A stretch of 64,000 bases of DNA from Glandiceps talaboti (Eukaryota; Hemichordata; Enteropneusta; Spengelidae), in NCBI RefSeq assembly GCF_964340395.1, contig NC_135559.1:9428759-9492758 (forward strand), given 5' to 3'. How positions within the stretch are numbered: the stretch's first letter is position 1; every line of letters starts with the position of its first letter. Shown here in pieces: positions 1 through 13,300 of this stretch. The notes under the pieces were generated by a model. That model was not told where the DNA came from. It saw only the letters and a list, made by a program, of their open reading frames with translations, and did not search any database. The position numbers were made by a program, and so were the translations under genes.

Positions 1-613
1 ATGGTAAATCTGCAAGTCTACAACTTTTTGAAAATTTCTCTATAGTTTCCAAGAAAAGACAAGGTAGATGTCATTTGTCTAGTAGGGCAGTATTTCTGAG
101 AGTGAGGTTTTCTTCAGCATTTACTTTCATAGAAGTTTATTTCCAAAACTACTGAGCAGATTGGGCTGAAATTTAATGGGGATGCATTTGATCTTATCAA
201 CGATATACAAATTAGGTGTAAAAATGTGAATTATGATCAAAAACTTGTATCTCAAAAAAATACTTGGGCGATGGGGCTGAAATTTGCTGAGATGTTTCTA
301 AACGTTTCATTGTGCAGATGTTGCTCAAATCTTGTTGACACAATTAGCCCTAGCAATCATGACCACGCCCTTAGCAACAAACAATACCAGTAAATTTTGC
401 GATGAAAAATAATAACATCACCTGGTAGGCAAGAGAGTACACATTTAAAAGTTTGATTTTTACACAATCTTGATTACAAGGTGACTATATCCACATAACC
501 AAATTAAGCATCACTTTCACTTGTGTAATTTACCACGTTGGACAAAAGTTTACCTGAAAGCTGGCTTTCCACAGTAATATCTGGCAATAATGTGGCAATA
601 AATTCCAACTCAC
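1..613. other. SHIP intron, non-coding
   Basis: No exon-like reading frame with splice sites is seen on either strand. The sequence is AT-rich without a recognisable repeat, and probably belongs to the intron after exon 15. Confidence 0.6.
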
Positions 614-713
614 CAAATCCTGTGAATGCTTGCTCACGGTGCTGTACTTTCTTCAACTGATCCATTCTCAAGAGTTCATCATATCTTTTTTCACATATGG
701 CTCTCAAAATACC
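614..713 (-). CDS. INPPL1: SHIP exon 15: phosphatase core, last visible exon
   Basis: Encodes GILRAICEKRYDELLRMDQL then KKVQHREQAFTGF. Acceptor ATTTTAG; donor GTGAGT within the run GGATTTGGTGAGT, leaving phase 1. The rest of the catalytic domain is expected left of the window. Confidence 0.93.
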
Positions 714-3700
714 CTAAAATAATAATAATAAAATAAATATTATATAATAATAATAATGTGAATTTCTAATGCACCTTTTCTCCTGAGAGCTCAAGGCGCT
801 CATAATTATTACCTCTGGCACAGATCAATAGTGGCACAACATTATGACCCTCTCTATAATTCTGGACTAAACTAAATTTCCAATTCCATAAATATTTACT
901 GAAAAACAAGATTTAAAAAAAAAATTGGGGGGGGGGGGGAGATTTTTTTTTTTTTTTCAAGGCATTGACACCAACTGATATACAGAAAGTATTCATGGAA
1001 TTCTAATATCACAGTGATCATTTATTTTGAAAGAAGATAACTTACATCAGTGAAGACATTTTGTGTACAGTAAAATGGGACGAGATCAGCTGTTATCAGC
1101 TTATATCTTTTATGACTAACTTGTGATTTGTACTGGTAACACTGTTTACAGATTGATTACATTGAGAGACACCACATACTAGGCTGATAATTAAAGCAAA
1201 TGTAACAGTATACTTTTATACTTGATATGTATGATATAAACGATTGTAACAAGTAGAGAAAATGCTTTAGTTGGCTGTTACTAGTTGTAAACTTACCTGT
1301 ACATCTCCATCAAGTCTATAATTGAGATCTCCAAACCAAAACAAATAATGGAATGCACTGCTAATTTCATACGGGTCTTTCTGACCAAGCTGTAAACCTT
1401 TCAGGATGTCAAAGTAATTCTGATTCCGCCTTCACAGAAAAACATAAATGAATAATCAACAACTAGAAATGATGCTTACAGTAACTTTAGACAAGTTAGT
1501 ATGAACAAATTTTCTTTTTTTGAGAGTTAGCAATTTTGTTGTATACTAATTCCTCTGATTATTAAAGTGTATTGAGATGTGTATACTGTAATTTATAGTC
1601 TGACAGGTGTGCTGTGATGGGGCGCCCTCACACATCAAGTCCACCCTTTCATAAAGCGGGTTGGTGATGGCAGCGCGACATGATGTAGGACACTGGTAAT
1701 CCAGCATGCATTCTGTTTACTAAGATAGATGCAAACTAAATCTATTGATCATCAATGTGGTAGATTACATAAGTGGGTGATAGTGGTTCCTCTGTTGTGT
1801 GATTCTAATCACCCTGTGATCAAGATAGTGTAAACATTGGAAGTCCCAAAACAACACTGCAAGTTTATGGAACTCTAAATAAACTAGTTTTCAGAGACGC
1901 CTCCTTACTGAGACTGTAACTGAACTAACGTCCATTCAATAGCTTATCACTGTTGTATCAACATGTTGTGACACTAGTCCAAAGTACTACCTTACAGTCT
2001 ATATAGTTTCCTACCCTAGTATTAGTCTATACAATACCATGTAATGCTATGTTGAACATTATGACTAGACAAAACAACCTCTAAGGGGTCTTGTCGTTCA
2101 CATAACAGCCACGATCGTGCCAGATGCTGCAGATCGGTCTAGACACTGGCATGTAGCCCTACATACCGACCACCAACAAAGATATATAACAGAATGGCCA
2201 CCAGAGGGCTCACTACTTGCTGAAACTACTGGCTAGCAATTACGTACTAAATTTCACACAATTAGACTATTCTATAATTATTATCACAAGTATGATGGCA
2301 GAAAGTTAAAAGAAGCTTACCGAACACATTTTTCATTGCCTGATGTAAGATGTGAGTTGATGAAGCACATTGAAGTACCATTGAAATGGAAGGAAATTGC
2401 TACTCCTCCTTTGTTGCCTAAATGTTAACATACAAAAATCGTAAGACATAACCAACGATTCTAGGCACCTCTGAGAAGACTTCTTTTTGGACACAAACAA
2501 ATTTAAATCTGATTTAGTATGGTGGTTCAATGACCTTTGACATGACAAAGGATTGTGGGGAATTCAAGATGGTTGACACAGAACATTCATTTGCATATGG
2601 GAGGTCAATAGCACCAGCAGTTACATTGTACACGATCTTGAGCTTTTGCTATGCTTTGTTAATTATTGTTGATGGCTCAACATGGCTTATTACTTTAACA
2701 TCAGAAATGAAACAAATAACAAAATCTGTAACTTCTGACCTTTGACATGACAAAGGATTGTGGGAAATTCAATATGGCTGAAAAAGCACATACGCATTTG
2801 CATACAACAAAGCAAGGATATAATACAAGCAGATACTTCATAACTTACCCAGTGTATTGGCAATGCCTGTTTTCACTGTGGACTGCTCAACATGGCTTAT
2901 TCTATGAATATGTTCAGGTTTTGCCAATATCACCAACCTCATTTGCCAAAGTGAGCACACTGCTATCTGAAAGTATGACATCATGTATATCAATATCTCT
3001 ATTCTTAAATATACATGCTGTGTGGCAGTAACAATCTATGAAGTTAACATCAAAAACTACACATGTGATCTTTTTTCACAAAATACAACGAGTAACACTG
3101 AAGTAAAGCACTTTCTCTATGTGCTACACTCGTTTATAGCATTCCTATCAAGTGTAAAAGTATACTGTTTCAATTGGTTTATTTACAAGGTTACATGTGG
3201 CCTTTCTAATATGGTCAATTAGCAAATGAAACAGTATACTTTGACATTTGATATGGATGCTATAAAACGATTATGGTATATGCACAAAATACTTTACTTT
3301 GGTGTGCTGGGTTGTATGCTTTATACATACATGTAGGTTATGCACTAGAGAACTATTCCTCAAGAGTGTATACTCAACCCCCAGACACTCACTGTACAGA
3401 GCCCATTTTTTCACTTTTAGATCGTCCAAAATGTGACATATTCTTCTTGTTTTTATCAACAATATTCTGTTTAATTTCTAGCAATCAAATTCTATATTTA
3501 GACCAGAATGCTTAGTTAGTTAAACTGTACTATTAAAACAATGAGGTAAATTATGTTGAAATCTGCTGCAATGGTTTTATTCTGCAAAATAAAAGGGTGT
3601 ACAAAATGAGGTATTAACAGTGAAAAATGATACACTTACGGTGTTAAATTCCACATTGACAGTTGCAAGAAGTTCCTTCTTTAATTTGTTGACCCAGTCT

Positions 3701-6700
3701 CTCTCTGACAGTGAACTTTCCTGTGTACCGATAACATACAGATCATGTGGCATCATTCCGACGTTGGAATCCAGGGATTTGCCGGAGCCCTCACATCGGA
3801 ACCAGGATTGCATCTTGTTGTTTGGCATGGCATCGCCTAAAGGAATATAACATAGATTGCTATGTTAAAACAGAGATTTGAGCAGATTTCACAGTAATAA
3901 GGGATCTCATTGTGAAAATGCTATGCTTGTGTATACACTCTCATGACACTGAGGTTCCTAGAGCCATGCCTGCAGTCTTCTCACTGTTCCAACACACTAT
4001 TAATATTATAATAAACACCACTTCATACTATTTTCACACGATTGCCAAGAAACACAAAATTGATTATGGTTTCACATTCAATGTTCTGTGATTGTCTTAG
4101 CAGTGGCCCAGTATTGCAGAAAAAGCAGTGTTTTTGCTCAGGGTGGTGAGCAGGTAAAATCTACCCGAGATGCTCAGTTATTTCACAAGGGGTCTCTTAG
4201 CAGTAATTTTGTTAAAAGTGCTTAGAGTGTGAAATCTACCTGAGTTGCCCAGTGGTTCTACACAATGGTTCTACGTCAACAAAATTATCCTATATTATGG
4301 GATACTATTCAGCTTTAGCATACCAAATTACTGCTAACCTCCTTTCTGTTACTGGGGGTTCTCCAACCTTAGCAAAAACAATGAGTATGTGTAAATAATT
4401 TGCAATGATTAATGAGATAAAATTGTATCTTACCCATATTCCAGGAACCAATAAATAACGACAACTGATCTATATCGTTACTGTGAGAATGGATATTTTT
4501 CATTTGTTGTACAAGCTGACAAAATGTCTCCCTTTTCTGTGAGTAAAAACAAACATACATACATTTGGGATTGGCAAAAGCTCACAACACAACACACTGT
4601 GTTTATCAACATATGAAATAAAGCACTTTGTTCCCAATCTGATTAAAATCTGATGTAGTGAATTTGGCGTGATTTAACATAATATAGCAGAGCACAAAAT
4701 AACATAACGTAACATAACATATAACATCTAACATAACATAACATAACATAACATATAACATCTAACATAACATAACATAACATAACATATAACATCTAAC
4801 ATAACATAACATAACATAACATATAACATCTAACATAACATAACATAACATAACATATAACATCTAACATAACATAACATAACATAACATATAACATCTA
4901 ACATAACATAACATAACATAACATATAACATCTAACATAACATAACATAACATAACAAAACAACATAACATAACATCTAACATAACATAACATAACATAA
5001 CATAACATAACATAACATAACATAACATAACAATTAACATAACATAACATGACATGACATAACATTGATGTTACCTTGACATTTTCAAATGCAAACTCTT
5101 TCCTTTTACTGCCTTCCACCTTTACAATGAGTTTGGTATTGTTTGATCGAGATTTGACAAGCTGTAAAACTGTAAAAAAAAAAATTGTCAGTGGAATATA
5201 AAACAACGTCTTCTTTTTTTGGGTATATTTGACAGATTTTAGTACATTTGATGATGAATCAAAGAGTCGTCAGAGCATTCTCAAAAGGTTATCTTTCAAT
5301 AAAATATAAATTCTACTATGAAACCTGATGTTATAAATCATCTTCTGAGAAAGGGCATAAGGTTCATTTCTATACTTCTGCAAAAAGACAAAAATTGTAC
5401 ACTTTGACCACTGGGGGCGCTAGCTAAAAAAGTACTGGCACACTTATTACAAGTATAAGACAAAAGTACACTACAAAACACTGCTACCGTTATTGCTATG
5501 AGTCTAAGACTAAGGTTACATGCCAGGGATGATGACTCACACATCCTCTACTTAATATTCATTAGCAATGAACTCACAACTTCAAGATATACATGAATAA
5601 GCAGCAAACACTTTTGTTGTGGTTGCAAACAGATCACACTTACTTTTGTCATGGTTGTAAACATATGTAGCATTATCATCCCTGCTATCTCTATTGGATT
5701 TCATTATCTGAAGTGTACCATATGTCATATCAATGATCAGCTTCATTTTGATTGGCTTGAATCCTTCACCTTTGACCTAAATTTAAATGAGAATAGATAT
5801 GTAAATGATCAGCTTCACTTGATTGGCTTGAATCCTTCACCTTTGACCTAAATTTAAATGAGAATAGATATGTAAATGATCAGTTTCATCTTGATTGGCG
5901 TGAATCCTTCACCTTTGACCTAAATTTAAACGACAATAGATATGTAAATGATCAGTTTTATTTTCATTGGCTTGAATCCTTGACCTAAATTTAAACGACA
6001 ATAGATATGTAAATGATCAGTTTCATCTTGATTGGCGTGAATCCTTCACTTTGACAAAAATCTGAATCAGAATAGACATGTAAATGATCAACTCACTTCT
6101 TCACCTTTGACTTAATTTAAATGAGAATAGATGTGGTCACCATCTTGTTTGGCCTATATTTACAAAAGTGTAGATATGTAAATATTTGCATCATCTTCAA
6201 AAAAAAAAATTCCAGTTGCAGCTAGTGCAGCTTTCAAAGGTGGGCAATGTAATAGTAGTAACAATCTACTTTAATAGCTTTGGTGCTAACACTCAGTAAC
6301 TTTTTGACTACAAATTCCATTTTTCTCAACTTACTTCAAATGTTATGGGTGGTATTGCTGATGTCCGGCATGGTGAAGGTGTCTTTTTCACAGGAGATGA
6401 AGGAACTTCTTCCTGTGAAATGTCATAGGACTTGCAGACTTCCTGTAGAGATTTCAAGGCCTGGGAATCAAAGTAGAATAAGAATGGCATGTGTGAACAT
6501 TTGAACAACAGCTGATGGAGGAGTAGAGGAAATCAAACTATAATATGGGGTAATAAAGGGGAGGGGAGGATGAGGGAAATGAGGTAGCAGGACAGAGATG
6601 ATATTGCTTTGATTTCCCAGAATCAAAATATACTAACCATTTACAAATAAATTGGTAAATTATGTTACAAAAGAGGGGAAAGAAAGAAAATAGTTGGCAC

Positions 6701-7273
6701 ATAACAGTTGTCATGGAACGATCCCATCACCATAATGTGTTTATTAGTATAGTACAATATAGTTACTTTGGAACTTGTACTGTCCGATTGATTCTTGGAA
6801 CTATGAACAATATACTCTCCATCATGTTATTAATAATTTATTTTCCTTTAGAAGTTTCAGATTTTGTATGTAGTGTTATTTAATTTGAACAACCACAGTC
6901 ACCACAGTTTGATATGCAATTGACACTCTTGAAATCTAGTGGCTAGGCTTGATTAGTTTTATCAAAACTATTTTCTAGTCCCCCCCCCCCCCCCCACCCT
7001 TCCTCAACTTTCAATCGTTTTCTTTTTTTGGATGTAAATGTTTTACTTCTCATTTGTCTGTTCATCACTTTTGTGGGAAATAAATTTCAATTCAATAACT
7101 AGTTATTAATAAGTTTCCTTTCCTGCTTGTTTACAAGGTTTCTTTCAACTGGTAAGATATCTCTGGACAAACTGTTTGTTTTTTTGGAAATTATTTTACA
7201 GTTAATGTCTTATTAAGGTTTACTTTTTATATTACAATCCTTATTTCATGAACTCCACAAAACATAACAAAAC

Positions 7274-7321
<48 letters not shown>

Positions 7322-10300
7322 AACAAACAAACAAACAAACACACACACAAACAAACAAACAAACAAACAAAACTCCACAAAACATGCTAACCTTAATACT
7401 TATTAAAATAAACATGTTCATTAAAAATGGAGAAAAAAACCCACATCAATAAAGATGATAAGGAGAGGGGAATTATAGGGAGGGAGAATGAAAGAGGGAG
7501 GAATGGAAAGTAAGGGAGAGGAAGGGAAGGGAAAGATGAGAGAAGAGAGAGGAAGGTGTGGATGTGGGAAGGAAATGGGAATGGTGGGAAGATGGGGAGA
7601 ATGGAGGGGAGTGGTAGGGAGGTGGGACAATAAAGGAGGGGAGGTGAGAGAGAAGAGGAAAGAAAGGAATGGAGGGAAGAGAAAGTGGGAGCAAGAAACG
7701 GAATGGAGGTGTGGAGGGAAGGAAGTGAAAGGACAAGAGGTGTAGGGATGGAAGGGGAAGAGAAGAACGAGGACAGTACTGAGCAGAACAGAACATACTA
7801 CAACAGAACAGAACATACTAAAGCAGAACAGAATATTACTGAACAAAACTGAGTTGTACGCAATTCAGTATATTACCTGTTTTTCTAAATCTCGCACTGA
7901 TTTTCTGCAGTCTGGTAATTTGTCTAGAAATCCATCTAACTCTGGTACCTTTGACTACAAAGAAGAAAACACACAGTCTGTTAAATATCTGTATGAAAAC
8001 AGAAACACTGCTGAAAGGAATTTTTTGTTAACATCTATGGTTTATTCTCCCGAAATGATATCAAGAATTCACAACAGATCTGAGATAAACTTACCTTGGT
8101 CTCTTCTGACCTCGAAAGGACAATTCTATTTTCATCAAATAAGTTATTAATAATCTCTAGTTTCGCCAAAAAAATTTCCATTTGTCTGAAATGAAAATAA
8201 AAACATTAATATTTTACATGTACTGTGTGTCATTTATCTGAAAAAAGAAAACTGTACAGATTTCGCCAGGGTTGGAATTGGGATGGTTCACTAAAATAAC
8301 TGAATTAACAATGTAAAATAGCACCTCACGAACCACTTTTCAATTGGGCTGGCATTGGTCTAGCTAGCTCAGTGCTAATACAGGATTCAGAATGGTGTTA
8401 ACACCAGACTGGCCTAACACAACATCTCACCAGCATGTGTTAACAACTGAAAGGGTTAATAATTGCATCAGTCCAATGTTAACACCAAGTTAGACAAATT
8501 TTAACATTCCACTGGCACTAACACCTCACCATTTTGCAACAAGAAGGGTTAATTTCTGCACCAGCCTATGCTAACAAAAGGCTAGCTCCGTGCTAACACC
8601 AGGCTGGCACTAACACCTCACCATTTTGCAACAAGAAGGGTTAATGTCTGCACCAGCCCTATGTTAACAAAAGGTTAGCTCCGTGCTAACACCAGGCTGG
8701 CACTAACATCTTTAATACCTGCATGTGATAGCTACTAGAAAGGTCAATGCCTGTATATACCAGCCATGTTATACATCAGGCTAGCTCAGGGCTAGCACCA
8801 GGCTGGCACTAAGTGACACCTTTAATGTCAGCAAGTGCTAGCCACAATATCTGTACCAACTATGTTAACACCAGGCTGGCACTAACTATCAGCATGTGTT
8901 AGCCCCTGGAAAGGTAAATGCTTGAATTGACTTAGTTTAGAATATAGCACCATATTGACACGATGACTTAGCTGAGAAAATTTGGAACTGACTTGGTTTA
9001 CAATCTGGGACCATGTTCACACAATGAGTCTGTGAGCAAAAATGAAGCTTACTTGGTTTAGAATCTGGCACCTTGTTGACACAATGACTTAGGCATGGAA
9101 GTATATATAAGTGGGGTTATACTTCCATGACTTAGCTAAGGAATATGGAAATGACTTAGGTCAGAATATGGCACCATGATGTGCAATGAATTAACTAGAA
9201 AATACAGTTACCAGGAGTTTAGAATCTGGCACCACACTGCACAATGACTTAGTTATAGACTTACTTTTGAAAGTCTCTGGCTGACTTAGCTATCAAGTGA
9301 TGTAACTGAGGAATGTTATTGGCACCACACTGTACACATTCAATGTCTTTCATAAGTCCATTTGATATATAAGATTTCAAGTTATCAGCAAACGTGTTGT
9401 CCATGTCAGTCAATCTGAGTTGAGATAACCGATTCTGAAACTGTTTCACCGTCTCTTCATACAACAGCTTTCCTTCCCTTGCCATTTTTTCATCGTCATC
9501 ATCTATAAAGAAACAGAATTGAAACTGACAAAGTGAAAATCCAACACACAAAACCCCAAGCATTCTAAATGAGCTGCGAAAGAAAACATTCTTGATCTTG
9601 GCTTACAAAACATCAACACAGAGATGGTGGGTGATATAAACATCCACGTACATTTGACCGTATTACGTCGTACGAGTATTAGGCTAATGTGTCCGTAAGG
9701 TCACAGGTTCTGTATAAAGGGTCATTTGTTGACAACGACTGAAGTATACTGTACAAAGATTTACACTGTCAGTTCTGTGAACAAGATAGCATTTTGAAGT
9801 GGAATGTTCCTAACTTATATTGTGTGTGTTGGTCAAAGTTCTAATTTGCTGTAAATCATAGAGTTAACAAGACTTACAGTTTCCAGTCCAAAGTTCCCAA
9901 ATTATCAAATTTTGTTGTGTTTTCTTTTTTTTTTTTAAATTTTCATAATTTTATGGAGTCATGCTTGGCAAATGGATAGCATGGTCAGCTTGGAATTTGT
10001 GGGTTTCAGGTTCGAGCCCCATCGCTGCTGTTTCCTTGTTTCTGAGTGGCTAAAGTCCTTGAGCAAGATTTGAACCACTACTGTGCCTCAGTCAACCCAG
10101 CTGTATAATTGGGGACCTCATAGGATAGATGTTTGCAATGTGAGTGGTGTAATCCTATGGACTTATATAGAGGCTGCAATGGATTGTATACTGTCTAGGG
10201 AGTTGAGGAAGTATAAATGGCCATTTTGCTGTCATTGACCTGTGCCAGGGGTAATAATTGTGAGTGCCTTGAACTCTCAGGAGGAAAGGCATGTTATATA

Positions 10301-13300
10301 TTAGCATTATTGTTATATCCAACTGAAGTATTAATTTTCCATTTTGTGTTTCAGTGGAACTACAGTTTACTTTGATACAAAGAAAAAAAAACCTATATGA
10401 ATCCAAATATTTGAAGTTACATGTACCACACCATATCATGGTACTTCTGCACTAAGTGATACTGGAATGTTTTTTGAAACTGTTTTATTAGATAATGACT
10501 TACTGGTAATACCATACACTCTGAATAGTATTGAATCACCTGTAGGGTAAACATATTTGTGTAGCTGCACACATAATATGGTATGTAATAAATCCAAATT
10601 AAATTGATTTTTTGGTCGGCACCCTAAACTCTGCACCTGCAAATGTATACTCTTTCACAGTCCTCGGAGCTTTGCATCGCTAAAAGGGCTGTTTTGTAAG
10701 TATTGCTATCTACTGCATACAATTGTACTTGAATAGGTAGGTCCAACAGAATGTCAAACACCTATGAGAACATTTTCAAGCAGACATTTTACCAAGCTCT
10801 TCCCAGCAAAAACAATTGTACTTGAATATCCTTGTAGTGTGCAGCCCTCATCTGTCACATAGGGATAACCATTTGTTGACGTGTTACTGCGATGCTCCGT
10901 GTTATCCCAAAGCCCTGAGTAACACGTCAACGAATGGTTATATCTATGTGGTCGATGAGGGTACACAGTACTTGTAAGAATATTTGAGTACAATTGTGCA
11001 GTAGATATCGGTACATACAAAAACAACCATTTCTGATAGCGATGCTCCTGACACTGTGAGAGAGTATACTGCCAATGTGATCATGATTTCAACCTATTAT
11101 TTTACAAATGAATCAAATTGGTGTCCAATTGTTGATACATTGGCAATTTTCAGTGAATATATTGTTGGTTGTCTGATCGAAAAAAATAATATACCAGATA
11201 CAGCTAATATGGTTTAACAACAAAACTAAACTGTTTAGAATCGTTACTCTGACAGGAATGATTATAAATACACAACAGACCCAACTATGTGAACTTTGTA
11301 ATATCTCAGTAACATGTAGTTTATAATACAAAAGAATTGGCTACCAGTGACAGCTCACACCCTCTGACCACAGGTGTTTGTGAAGTTGCTACATCAGAGA
11401 GAACTACGCCAGTGTCAAGGCCGAACAGCAAGCAACACAGTATACCGTATGTAGCTCGCTGTTCGGCCTATCAGTTTCACAGTTGTAGTTTTTTGTGATA
11501 CAGCAACTTCACGAGGACCTATGCCGCTCATGCTGACACACATGCATCAGTTCAAATTAATGTCTTCAGATAGGTCCAATAGAATGTCAAACACCTAGGG
11601 GAACATTTTCAAGAAGACATTTTACCAAGCTCTTCCCAGCAAAAACAATCTTTATATATGGTTTGGCCATGACTGTTTACTACTGCTTCATAAAGTATTA
11701 CAATAACTTTAAAACTGTGTGAACTTTTCTGTACGAAACTTGTACAAACACCTTTGTAAAAAAAAAAAAATTCTGAAAAGTTCTAATTTGGACTAGGAAA
11801 AGTCTGGATGCCAACATGGTCTCCAAACCACTGAGATCTGAATGATTCTATGTGGATAACACTAGACTAGACTAGACTAGGAAGTGTAAGTGAAATATAT
11901 AGCTGGATGATCCATACCGTTATACTGTGATTATACCAGGGTACTAAAAATGAGCGATAGCAGGAACTAAAGACTGGAAATGGGAAACACATCATTCTAT
12001 AAATAGAAGTACTATAACAAAGCTTGTCACACTTCAGGGTACACTCATTGTTGATAGACTTGTATATAGTTTAAGTAGAGTATACAAGAAGTCACGAATC
12101 ACACAACTGCCATTTGCCCGTGGATGACCCGAAACCCATTACAAACACGGAAAGTAAACAACTGAATTGGATTAATAACACTTGACACAGCATGTTGGAA
12201 GTACAGAAACTTGTGTTACATTTCATGGTTTGATAAGAACAGTTTCATGACCACTTTAAATAATAGTTCAGGTTCACAAACAAATTTCCAGTTCCCCTGG
12301 TATTTCATGTATACATAAAGAGGCCATAAAACTGTTCTTATCAAATGATGAAATGTAATACAAGTCTCTGCTGTTCCAACATGCTGTGCCAAGTGTTATT
12401 AATCCAATTCATTTGTTTACTTTCCCTGTTTGCAACAAGTTCCCTTCCTCCATGATTCCTCTGCAATTGTAAATATTGTACATCTACCAAATATAGGGGT
12501 ACTTAACTCCTGATGGGGAGGGGGGGTGGAGGGGTGTACTTAACTCTTAACACCATTAAATACATGTACAACAGGTATAACACACAAACACTTTAACACT
12601 GTATGTACTATTGAGCAATCAATAATGGCAAGGTATAGAAATCCAACCATTTTTTACTAGCCTCCTCCCCTCCCCTCCCCCTTCCCCTAGTAACCATGGT
12701 TCCCAAAACTAATTTATGCAATTGAGATTTTTATCCAACATTGAACTATTGACCTCACCCCTAGTTGAACTACTTATATCATAACCTTTGCAATTTATTT
12801 GGTCTGGGAGGCAAATCAATATTTGTGGTTATATTTCTTACTTCCTCTTCCGTGGAAATACATATTTCATTGTTTAGTTGCTTAGAATGACTGATTGCAA
12901 TACTTTGACTATCAGAGTTAATACTGTGATAGATTGCATCACTTTACTTCCTGTTACTAATATGTCTGACATCTTAATTACACACATGTCCCTCACTTCA
13001 CTAAATGATAGTGTTATTTATCAAACTATTTCCTTGTATTTTGTTGGAATGACAATAATTCACCTTGAGTAGAAGAACTATCATTCCCTAACTATATTTG
13101 TGGGGATGTTAAACCACATGAGATGTGTTAAACAACGAGTTGATGGGGGGGGGGGGGTGATGAAGTGAGGAAGTGAGGGGGGGGGGGGGGGGGTTAGGAG
13201 TCAAGGTGCATAAAAACTGAATAGTGAATGTAGTCAACTTTCTACTCCCTGATTCTTAGTTATTGTTGTCAGTCAACTTCCACTACTTTCACTAGTTGGG

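Noticed and set aside
4864-5206. Repetitive frames MLCYVMLCYV
   Set aside because: Translation of the AACAT array; only the part at 5075-5169 is a real exon.
7421-7846. Long Ser/Pro/Phe-rich frames on the minus strand
   Set aside because: They are translations of the polypurine/polypyrimidine tract, open in several frames at once.
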